This document shows, in pieces, positions 1 through 5,539 of a stretch of DNA of 11,581 nt (positions within the stretch are counted from its first letter, which is position 1; each line of letters starts with the position of its first letter). The position numbers and the translations under genes were made by a program. The stretch is taken from assembly GCA_016205965.1 (NCBI GenBank), contig JACQSM010000006.1, forward strand, positions 1-11,581. The letters run 5' to 3'. Below the pieces are notes generated by a model. That model was not told the DNA's origin, did not search any database, and worked only from the letters and a program-made list of their open reading frames with translations. Source of the stretch: Candidatus Uhrbacteria bacterium (GTDB lineage: Bacteria; Patescibacteriota; Patescibacteriia; SG8-24).

Positions 1-2
1 GC

Positions 3-469
3 TCCGACCTATCCAAACAGGTAACTTCCATTTAATGAAAAGAGCTACGCATAATGCAAGGATTGCAAAGAGCCAAAGAGTTACCATAGATGGAACAGGA
101 TATTGATCGAGAAACATGCCGAGAACAGAAAGCCGTCTTACTTTCCGAAAAGAAGTCGCTGGACGAGAAAGCGGCGCGGATTGAATAAAAGCAAAATGAT
201 TGGCTCGAACCATTCCAAAATTGGATAAAAGTCGCTTTAACCCTCGTCAAAATCGCAAGGGATAATGACCTTTTGCGGAAAAGGTCATAGCCAAAGAAAT
301 CTTTGGTTCGAACCTGCGCTTGGCCGCGCGCGAAGCGCGCGGAAACCCTGTCCTGCCGTACTTTGCGGCGCAACGCGCCGTAGAATCAATCGGAAAAAAA
401 TCGGAAAGTTCGGTATTGGTGCCCGGGGTCGGAATCGAACCGACATGGCTTGTGGCCGAGGCATTTTAA
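3..469 (+). pseudogene. 3' part of a decayed CPR-type serine recombinase
   Basis: Translation of the + strand in one frame gives the C-terminal region typical of large serine recombinases found next to tRNAs in CPR genomes. A coiled-coil stretch (DIDRET at 99-116, SEKKSLDEK at 144-170) is followed by NDWLEPFQNWI (195-227) and, after a frame change, AKEIFGSNL (290-316). The frame is broken by TAA at 33, TGA at 36, TAG at 87 and TAA at 186, and by a loss of one base (or gain of two) near 270-275 that moves reading to the frame ending with TAA at 467-469. All three stop codons occur, so an alternative code cannot rescue it. The N-terminal catalytic domain would lie left of the window. The last ~15 codons (VPGVGIEPTW...) are the antisense of tRNA-Leu, as expected when such a gene is fused to a tRNA attachment site. 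The family assignment rests on recalled sequence resemblance. Confidence 0.72.
324..380. repeat. two short GC-rich perfect hairpins
   Basis: Two inverted repeats lie in an otherwise AT-rich stretch. The first is an 8-bp stem (324-331 with 335-342) with loop GAA; the second is a 6-bp stem (366-371 with 375-380) with loop AAC. They fall inside the recombinase remnant, 36 to 93 bases beyond the 3' end of tRNA-Leu. No T-run follows either one, so they do not look like terminators. A role is not evident; chance in a GC-rich codon stretch is possible. Confidence 0.5.
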
Positions 470-501
470 GTGCCTTGTGTCTACCCTTCCACCACCCGGG
501 C
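417..501 (-). tRNA. tRNA-Leu (anticodon UAA), CCA encoded
   Basis: The minus strand folds as a class II tRNA. The acceptor stem is GCCCGGG (501-495) with CCCGGGC (427-421), and the D arm is closed by GTG/CAC. The anticodon stem-loop is AGGCA-CTTAAAA-TGCCT, giving anticodon TAA (reads UUA). There is a long variable arm (GGC-CACAA-GCC) as expected for tRNA-Leu, and a T arm GTCGG-TTCGATT-CCGAC. Discriminator A and a genomically encoded CCA (419-417) follow. The 5' half overlaps the end of the HNH gene and the 3' half is antisense to the end of the recombinase remnant. No clear promoter directly upstream was found, so it may be co-transcribed with the HNH gene. Confidence 0.95.
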
Positions 502-975
502 GTAATGTATTTTTTTCTTGTTGAGTCCTCGGTGTGTCGGTTTTAAGCTGTGGCAATTTGGACAGAGAATTCTTAAGTTCTCTAGTTGGTTATCGTTTGC
601 ATCGCCGTTAATGTGATCCAGCTCAAGTGGAAGTCTACCATCGGGACTTTTCTTAGACCAACCGCACTCCTCGCAAAACATTTGTTTAAGTCCCTCCTTG
701 AATAGTCTTTTTTTGAGTTTGTAACTCTGAAATGAACTTCCTTTAATTAAAATTTCCGACAAGGGTTTGGAATTACGTCCATCAATTTTTGAACCGGCAC
801 TCCAGCCCTTACCCTTCAGGTTTACCTTGATGTTCAGTACTTTGAGGTAATGATTAATTTGTTTGTAGTTGCCGCCGGCCATTTTTAGTCCGAGTCTAAA
901 CAAGATTTGTCGAATACTTCTTGCTTCGATTGCGGCTTCTCTTAGTTGTTGCTCACTCCATGTTCGCTTTCGCAT
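481..975 (-). CDS. HNH endonuclease (phage-type homing-like nuclease)
   Basis: A 164-residue protein. Residues 1-50 are a basic, winged-helix-like DNA-binding region (starts MRKRTWSEQQLREA). The C-terminal half is an HNH domain: zinc pair C101xxC104 and C138xxC141, catalytic core LELDHINGD (D120, H121), an Asn-rich turn (NDNQLENL) and LCPNCHSL. HNH enzymes of this form cut double-stranded DNA and are usual in phages and mobile elements. I chose the ATG at 975. The frame extends to a TTG at 1005, but homologues usually start close to this MRKRTW and neither site has a good Shine-Dalgarno sequence. The stop (TAG, 483-481) lies inside tRNA-Leu, so the last codons double as the tRNA 5' end. Base composition is far more AT-rich than the genes to its right, which supports acquisition by transfer. 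Confidence 0.85.
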   Translation of the reverse strand: MRKRTWSEQQLREAAIEARSIRQILFRLGLKMAGGNYKQINHYLKVLNIKVNLKGKGWSAGSKIDGRNSKPLSEILIKGSSFQSYKLKKRLFKEGLKQMFCEECGWSKKSPDGRLPLELDHINGDANDNQLENLRILCPNCHSLKPTHRGLNKKKIHYARVVEG

Positions 976-1015
976 AGCATCACAATGATATCTGAAAGCT
1001 AACAAACGGTAAACG

Positions 1016-1045
1016 AAAAAATGGTATCACACCTAGGTATGCCAT
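1016..1045 (-). terminator. probable rho-independent terminator after the carbonic-anhydrase-like gene
   Basis: On the minus strand, ~30 bases past the stop at 1077, ATGG-CATAC pairs with GTGTG-(ATA)-CCAT around a CTAG loop, one wobble pair and a 3-base bulge included, and is followed by a run of six T (1021-1016). The bulge makes it weaker than the other terminators in this window. Confidence 0.5.
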
Positions 1046-1076
1046 TTATTCAAAGAACAGAATTTAGGCGTCGCGA

Positions 1077-2000
1077 CTATGAGAGCATCCGTCCTTGCCA
1101 ATTGGCGACGTCGGTTTCGGTTTTGATGACGTGAAGGTCGGAGCGATTCAGGAACGGGGCCGTGGCGCGATCGATATTCTCGCGGACGGCCGCGCTTAAG
1201 TCGTCGTCTTGGTGACGCGGGTAATCGATATGGAGAACTGCCGGCGTAGCAGCAAGGTCGACGTCGCTATGGTGTTCCATGACCGTAAGCGCGATACCGA
1301 TATTGCCCTCGAGCGAAGGATTGAGAGACGACAAACGGAAATAGCGATTGCGGTCGCCGACCCAGGCGCGGTAGGCGTCGCCGACATAGATGCCGTAACC
1401 GGCGTGGCCGACGTCCTTGGCGTGGCGATCGAAGAAGGCGTTGGCGCCGCGGACGGCGATCAGACATTCGGCCGCGTCGTGGCAGTCGATCTCGCGGAGT
1501 TTGTGCGTGGTGGTACACAGCGCCATGACGTGGGTCACGACCGATGGGAAAGCCCGGACGATGTCGTTTTTGAGAGCGGTGAAAAATTGTTTCTGGGCGG
1601 CGGTGTCATTGCCGAAAGCGGCGCAGCCGAGGTTGGCGTCATGGCTGCATTCGTGCGGCGTCAGAAAGATGCTGACCGGTTTGCCGGCAGCGACGGCGCT
1701 GCTGATGCGTGATCCGAAAATGCGCTCGATGGCGGCGAAGTCGGTCTTGCCGCCGCCCGAGGCGAACACGTCGGCCTCGCCCGGCAGCAGGCCCAGGGCC
1801 TCCTCGACGTGGGTGTTCCGTTCATCCATGCAGGTCACCAAAATTTTGACCGATTTATCGCGGCGTCGGGCGATTTCGGCGGCGGCGGAGGCGAAACGCG
1901 CGGCCGCGGTGCGATTGCGGGCGGCCAGATACTCGCGCTCCTCTTTCCAGAAGCGTTCGTTGAGTTTCGGATCGGCGGTTTTGGCGGCGTGGTCGTGCAT
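1077..2000 (-). CDS. beta-carbonic-anhydrase-like zinc protein, function unproven
   Basis: A 307-residue protein with no signal peptide. A hydrophobic strand leads to C57-M-D59-E-R61, which matches the C-x-D-x-R zinc and catalytic-dyad motif of beta-carbonic anhydrases. A Gly-rich strand follows (FASGGGKT), then FLTPHECSHDANLGC, with H116 plus C118 or C126 as candidate remaining zinc ligands. The Cys57-to-His116 distance (59) is close to that in beta-carbonic anhydrases, but the usual H-x2-C spacing is absent and the C-terminal ~130 residues are extra. It may hydrate CO2, or it may be a divergent family member with another reaction. The start is placed at ATG 2000. An upstream in-frame TTG (2054) overlaps the -35 box of a good promoter, so it is unlikely to be used. 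A probable terminator follows at 1045-1016, making this a single-gene unit behind polX. Confidence 0.55.
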   Translation of the reverse strand: MHDHAAKTADPKLNERFWKEEREYLAARNRTAAARFASAAAEIARRRDKSVKILVTCMDERNTHVEEALGLLPGEADVFASGGGKTDFAAIERIFGSRISSAVAAGKPVSIFLTPHECSHDANLGCAAFGNDTAAQKQFFTALKNDIVRAFPSVVTHVMALCTTTHKLREIDCHDAAECLIAVRGANAFFDRHAKDVGHAGYGIYVGDAYRAWVGDRNRYFRLSSLNPSLEGNIGIALTVMEHHSDVDLAATPAVLHIDYPRHQDDDLSAAVRENIDRATAPFLNRSDLHVIKTETDVANWQGRMLS

Positions 2001-2026
2001 AAGGCAGCGTCTGGTTGATGGGGCCC

Positions 2027-2054
2027 AGGATAGTCTTTTTCGGCGTAAAGTCAA
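2027..2054 (-). promoter_or_regulatory. sigma70-type promoter for the carbonic-anhydrase-like gene
   Basis: On the minus strand TTGACT (2054-2049), a 16-base spacer and TATCCT (2032-2027). The predicted start near 2020 gives a leader of about 20 bases before the ATG at 2000. The -35 box begins 3 bases after the polX stop codon. Confidence 0.6.
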
Positions 2055-2057
2055 GCC

Positions 2058-3791
2058 TTATTTCCTCTTGTTCTTCGGCGTCCGCAGCCACCTTAAAAGT
2101 TCGGCCAGCGGCCGCGTATTCAGGACGTCGCTCGTCGAGGCCCAGCCGCGCCGGGCGATGGCCACGCCGAGGTCGAGATACTTGAGGTGCGCCGTCGCGT
2201 GGGCGTCGGTGTCGATGACCAGCTTGACGCCGAGTTCGACGGCCATGCGCACGTGCGAGTCGCGCAAGTCGCTGCGGTCGGGGTAGCTGTCGATTTCGAC
2301 GGCGGTGCCGGTCGCTTTGGCGGCCTTGATGACCGCCTCGATGTCGAGGTCGATCGGTTCGCGCCGGCCGATGATCCGTCCGGTCGGATGAAACAAAACA
2401 TCGAGATGCGGATTCTTCATCGCGGCGATGACTCGGGCCGTCTGCTCGGCGCGCGACAATTTGAAGTGCGAGTGCACGGCCGCGCCGACGACATCAAGTT
2501 TCTTGAGCGCTTCATCGTCGATGTCGAGCGAGCCGTCCTTCATGATGTTGACTTCGGCGCCCTTGAGAATGGTGAATCCCGAGGGCTTGGCATTAAGGGC
2601 GTCGATCTCGCGGCCCTGCAACCAGAGTTTCTTTTCGTCGAGACCGCCGGTCATGGCCAGCGACCGGGTGTGATCGGTGACGGCGATATATTCGAGGCCG
2701 AGCGCCTGGGCGGCCGCCGCCATCTCGGCGATGGAAAATTCGCCGTCGGTCCATGACGTCTGCGTCTGGAGATCGCCGCGCACCGAGCCGTAGGGAATGA
2801 GCACTGGCAGCCGGTTCTTCTTGGCCGCCTCGATTTCGCCGCTGGCGGTGCGGATCTCGGGCGGCATCGCCGACAGGCCCAGGACCTTGTAGACGTCCTC
2901 CTCGGTTTTCGCAGCTAAGCGTTTGCGGCCGCGCCAGATGCCGTATTCGTTCAATTTCAAACCTTTGGCGATGGCCATTTTGCGAACGACGACGTTGTGT
3001 TCTTTCGAGCCGGTGAAATATTGGAGGGCGGCACCGAAACTTTCATCGGCGATCACCCGAACGTCGGCCTGGCAGCCGTTCTGCAAGCGCACCGTCGTCT
3101 TGGTCGGCCCGTGCTCGAGCACTTCGGCGACTTCCGGAAATCCGACGAACACGGCCATGACCTTTTCGGGCTGCGATGTCGTCACCAAGATGTCGATATC
3201 GCCGATCGTTTCCTGGCGACGGCGGATCGAACCAGCCACGACGGCATGTTTGACGCCCGACACTCGGCGCAGCTCCTCCTCCATTTTGGTCGCGATCGGC
3301 AGAATATGGCCGAGCAAGTAGCGGCCATGGCTGCTTTTTTTGAGAGCGATGCCTTTGAGGAATTTCTCTTCGGTCTTGACCCCGAAACCGGGAATCGTCC
3401 GGATCTTGCCGGCCGTCGCCGCCCGTTCGAGGTCGTGCAGCGTCTTAATCTTCAGTTTTTGGTACAGCACCTTGGCCCGTTTGGGTCCCAAGTCCTCGAT
3501 CGAAGTCAGCGTCAGCACGTCTATCGGATACTTTTTGTGGAGCCTGCGGTACTCGGGAAAACCGCCGCGTTTGAGCAGGCCTTCTATATGATGGCTGATG
3601 CCCTCGCCGACGCCCGGGATTTTTTTGAGCGCTGGGCGGCCGCCTTCTTCGTAGAGCGTGGCGGCGTCGAGACCCGATGACTCAATGGAATCGGCGGCCG
3701 CCTCATAGGCCGCCGGTTTAAAAGCCACGCCCTCCATTTCGTAGTAGAGGGCCATTTCGCGGAGGACGGCGGCGATGTCGCGGTTGGTCAT
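2058..3791 (-). CDS. polX: DNA polymerase/3'-5' exonuclease PolX (PolX + PHP domains)
   Basis: A 577-residue protein, the usual length for bacterial PolX (B. subtilis ~570). In order: an N-terminal lyase-like 8-kDa region with helix-hairpin-helix turns (IPGVGEGI near 58-65, DLGPKRA 100-106, TIPGFGVK 132-139); a nucleotidyltransferase palm with GSIRRR and catalytic GDIDIL (D198, D200) and a third Asp at 243; and a C-terminal PHP domain (about 336-565). The PHP domain has TDH (H374), GAEVNI (E413), AVHSHF (H440), FHPTGR (H468) and DTDAH (527-531). The family fills short gaps in base-excision repair; the PHP domain gives 3'-5' exonuclease or end-processing activity. Oddity: the first PHP motif reads DLQTQTSWTDG, so both His of H-x-H are Gln (342, 344). 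The ATG at 3791 overlaps the phosphatase stop (ATGA), which fixes the start; the frame is open further upstream but only as antisense-like low-complexity sequence. Confidence 0.95.
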   Translation of the reverse strand: MTNRDIAAVLREMALYYEMEGVAFKPAAYEAAADSIESSGLDAATLYEEGGRPALKKIPGVGEGISHHIEGLLKRGGFPEYRRLHKKYPIDVLTLTSIEDLGPKRAKVLYQKLKIKTLHDLERAATAGKIRTIPGFGVKTEEKFLKGIALKKSSHGRYLLGHILPIATKMEEELRRVSGVKHAVVAGSIRRRQETIGDIDILVTTSQPEKVMAVFVGFPEVAEVLEHGPTKTTVRLQNGCQADVRVIADESFGAALQYFTGSKEHNVVVRKMAIAKGLKLNEYGIWRGRKRLAAKTEEDVYKVLGLSAMPPEIRTASGEIEAAKKNRLPVLIPYGSVRGDLQTQTSWTDGEFSIAEMAAAAQALGLEYIAVTDHTRSLAMTGGLDEKKLWLQGREIDALNAKPSGFTILKGAEVNIMKDGSLDIDDEALKKLDVVGAAVHSHFKLSRAEQTARVIAAMKNPHLDVLFHPTGRIIGRREPIDLDIEAVIKAAKATGTAVEIDSYPDRSDLRDSHVRMAVELGVKLVIDTDAHATAHLKYLDLGVAIARRGWASTSDVLNTRPLAELLRWLRTPKNKRK

Positions 3792-4273
3792 GAGGGCATT
3801 GTAGCCGAAGCGCGGAGGAAGTCGATCTGACTCGGCTCGAGGTGCGTTGCCGGGCGTTTGGCGGCGATCAGGGCGATGGCGTCGTCCGGTTTCATGCCGG
3901 TGGAGATGAGATAGGCGGCAAAGAGGGTCGGTCCGCGGCCGTGTCCGTTCTGGCAGTGGATGTAGACTTTGCGGCCCTGTTCGAGGAGTTTCTTGAGCGC
4001 GCTGATGCCGACGTCGGCGTTTTCTCGCGACGGCGGAGTGTGGTCCTTGGTCGGCAGCCACAGGTAGGCGTCGATGCCGAAGGGATGGTCGATGCGTTTT
4101 TCCTCGAGCGAGATGTCGGCACTGACGCCCAGCTTGAGCAGACGGTCCTCGAAGTGGACCCGGCAGCAGGCGTTTGTTCCGATGAACACCTGGTCGGTGA
4201 TCTGCGAAAATTCGAACGGCGGCGTGCCGTTGCTGTGGTTGTCCTTGGCGTTGAGAAATGAGAACAGGCCCAT
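3788..4273 (-). CDS. dual-specificity protein phosphatase
   Basis: A 161-residue cytoplasmic protein. It carries the Cys-phosphatase signature H106-C107-QNGHG-R113, the HCx5R loop in which Cys attacks the phosphate and Arg binds it. D77 in LPTKDH is a likely general acid, and the following helix (PTLFAAYLI) and C-terminal helical lid are typical of the DSPc fold. Such enzymes remove phosphate from Ser/Thr/Tyr or from RNA 5' ends or small molecules; the substrate cannot be read from sequence. Its stop overlaps the polX start (ATGA), so the two are translationally coupled. The ATG at 4273 sits only a few bases after the expected transcription start, so the mRNA is nearly leaderless, and no Shine-Dalgarno is seen. 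Confidence 0.85.
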   Translation of the reverse strand: MGLFSFLNAKDNHSNGTPPFEFSQITDQVFIGTNACCRVHFEDRLLKLGVSADISLEEKRIDHPFGIDAYLWLPTKDHTPPSRENADVGISALKKLLEQGRKVYIHCQNGHGRGPTLFAAYLISTGMKPDDAIALIAAKRPATHLEPSQIDFLRASATMPS

Positions 4274-4282
4274 AGTGTTGTC

Positions 4283-4291
4283 AGTATAACA
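4283..4291 (-). promoter_or_regulatory. extended -10 promoter for the phosphatase-polX operon
   Basis: On the minus strand TG-T-TATACT (4291-4283) matches an extended -10 (TGnTATAAT-like), which can work without a good -35; none is obvious. Transcription would begin about 4276, 3-4 bases before the ATG at 4273. The element directly abuts the T-run of the upstream terminator. Confidence 0.55.
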
Positions 4292-4314
4292 AAAAACCGA
4301 CCAAGAGGCCGGTT
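4291..4314 (-). terminator. rho-independent terminator of the pyrB unit
   Basis: On the minus strand AACCGGCC (4314-4307), loop TCTT, GGTCGGTT (4302-4295), an 8-bp stem with one G-U pair, running into a T-run (to 4291). It begins 5 bases after the stop of the dihydroorotase-like stub, so it ends the pyrB transcript. Confidence 0.85.
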
Positions 4315-4318
4315 GAGG

Positions 4319-4423
4319 TCAGACGAGGCGCCAGTCGAGGGCGTTCAGGAGGTCGTCCTGGCGAAGGTGGGCGTGCATGTCATCGCCCCGCCGCATGCGG
4401 ATCATTCGTGTAGTGACTCTCAT
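4319..4423 (-). pseudogene. N-terminal remnant of dihydroorotase (34 codons)
   Basis: A 34-codon frame whose ATG overlaps the pyrB stop (ATGA). Its middle, RRGDDMHAHLRQDDLL, matches the beginning of class II dihydroorotase (PyrC), where the H-x-H of the similar RRPDDMHxHLR segment binds zinc. PyrC is usually near 340 residues; here the frame stops after ~34 and the pyrB terminator follows 5 bases later, so nearly the whole enzyme is missing. The best reading is that a pyrB-pyrC operon lost most of pyrC by deletion, leaving a coupled stub. A short functional peptide cannot be excluded but is not supported. Confidence 0.6.
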
Positions 4424-5394
4424 GGCTTCCTCCAGCCCCACGGCGGAGTGTAGCCGGGGGTCAGCATCAGTGTCAGCAGGCCCATGCGGATCGGCACCGC
4501 GTACCGAGTCGCCTGTTTGAAGTAGATCACCTGCGGGTGGTCGTCGAGCGCCGTCGCGATTTCGCCGTTGATCGGCATCGGGTGCATCAGCCTGGCCTCG
4601 GGCTTCATCTTGGCGACGTGTTCCGGCGTCATGACGTAGCGGAGCCTGATCCGCTCGTAGAGTTCCATCTGCCCGGTGGCTTTGTACCATTCTTCCTGGA
4701 CGCGGGTGTGGTACCAGACGTCGGCCTGTCCCAGAACCGAATCCATGTCGTCGGTTTCTTCGAAGGGCGTGCCGAGCTTGCGCAGATACAGCTTGATGTC
4801 GTCGCCGATGCAGACGTCGGGCGGCGAGACGAAGGTGATGCGATTGCCGGGATACAGCGCCAGCAGACAGGCCAGAGAACGTATCGTCCGGCCGTACATC
4901 GGATCGCCAGCCATGACCACATGGAGGTTCTCGAGTCGGCCGAGCTCGTTCTTGATGGTGTACATGTCGACCAACGCCTGTGTCGGATGCTGCTTCGTGC
5001 CCGAGCCGGCGTTGATGATCGGCGCCATGTCGATGCCGGCGGCCCGTTCGGCGGCGTCATCATTGGGATGGCGCAGCACGATCAGGTCGGCCATGTATTC
5101 GCCGCCCAGAACCCGGATGGTGTGTTCGAGGCTTTCGCCCTTGGCGGCAGACGAAAAAATTTTGGCATCGGGGTTGTAAGAAACCCGGGCGCCGTGGCGC
5201 AGGGCGGCGGCCTTGAAGGTCTCGGCCGTCCGCGTCGACGGTTGATAGAAGATGACGCTGACGAGCTTGCGGGCCAAGGTCTCGGTGCCGCCGTTTCGTT
5301 CGACGGCATAGCGGGCGGCGTCGGCCGCGCCGAAGATCTCTTCCAGATGCTCGCGCTTGAATTGCTCGGCGCTGACGATATGGCAGTGCTTCAT
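4420..5394 (-). CDS. pyrB: aspartate carbamoyltransferase, catalytic chain
   Basis: A 324-residue protein that joins carbamoyl phosphate and L-aspartate to N-carbamoyl-aspartate, the second step of de novo pyrimidine synthesis, in the cytoplasm. Carbamoyl-phosphate site: STRT (53-56), the catalytic-loop Lys in AAKGES (K85), LRHP (R108), HPTQA (136-140). The nucleotide-like second domain has MAGDPMYGRT (161-170) and YHTRVQ (R231, Q233), corresponding to the aspartate-binding Arg and Gln of E. coli PyrB. The otherwise conserved HPLPR loop is HPMPING, lacking its Arg. No regulatory chain (PyrI) is adjacent. The ATG at 5394 has an AAGGAG Shine-Dalgarno 9 bases upstream. The gene overlaps a dihydroorotase-like stub by ATGA. 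The family assignment is firm; ornithine carbamoyltransferase is less likely given the RVQ and HPTQALVDMYT context. Confidence 0.93.
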   Translation of the reverse strand: MKHCHIVSAEQFKREHLEEIFGAADAARYAVERNGGTETLARKLVSVIFYQPSTRTAETFKAAALRHGARVSYNPDAKIFSSAAKGESLEHTIRVLGGEYMADLIVLRHPNDDAAERAAGIDMAPIINAGSGTKQHPTQALVDMYTIKNELGRLENLHVVMAGDPMYGRTIRSLACLLALYPGNRITFVSPPDVCIGDDIKLYLRKLGTPFEETDDMDSVLGQADVWYHTRVQEEWYKATGQMELYERIRLRYVMTPEHVAKMKPEARLMHPMPINGEIATALDDHPQVIYFKQATRYAVPIRMGLLTLMLTPGYTPPWGWRKP

Positions 5395-5403
5395 CGGTTA
5401 TCT

Positions 5404-5409
5404 CTCCTT
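5404..5409 (-). promoter_or_regulatory. Shine-Dalgarno of pyrB
   Basis: AAGGAG on the minus strand, 9 bases before the ATG at 5394; it confirms that start. Confidence 0.75.
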
Positions 5410-5428
5410 GTCAAAGGACGGCAGGCAG

Positions 5429-5457
5429 GTTTTATCAGAAACGTCGCCAATTGTCAC
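5429..5457 (-). promoter_or_regulatory. possible promoter of pyrB
   Basis: On the minus strand GTGACA (5457-5452), a 17-base spacer and TAAAAC (5434-5429), with TGA directly before the -10 giving an extended form. The predicted start near 5422 gives a ~28-base leader carrying the Shine-Dalgarno. There is no room for a long attenuator in the 145-base gap to the divergent peptidase gene. Confidence 0.4.
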
Positions 5458-5539
5458 GTCACGCCGGCGCCCGGGCCGCTTCTTTTTTTGTGCCGGCTCG
5501 GATAGATTGGAGGGACCCTACTCTTGATCCCTTTTTGCT

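Noticed and set aside
32..373. Minus-strand open frame of 113 codons
   Set aside because: It is antisense to the recombinase remnant, rich in Ser/Phe/Arg with no domain pattern or ribosome-binding site.
265..546. Plus-strand open frame of 93 codons across the recombinase remnant and tRNA-Leu
   Set aside because: It lies in a different frame from the recombinase-like residues and runs through the antisense of the tRNA; no protein-like pattern.
2001..2054. TTG start giving the carbonic-anhydrase-like protein 18 extra N-terminal residues
   Set aside because: The TTG lies in the -35 box of a good promoter whose transcript would start downstream of it; ATG 2000 fits better.
3792..4061. N-terminal extension of PolX by 90 residues
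   Set aside because: It overlaps the phosphatase gene in another frame and is Arg/Pro-rich shadow sequence; PolX homologues begin at the MTNRDIAAVL-like start.
4537..5505. A 322-codon plus-strand open frame opposite pyrB
   Set aside because: Antisense shadow of a well-conserved enzyme gene; no domain pattern of its own.
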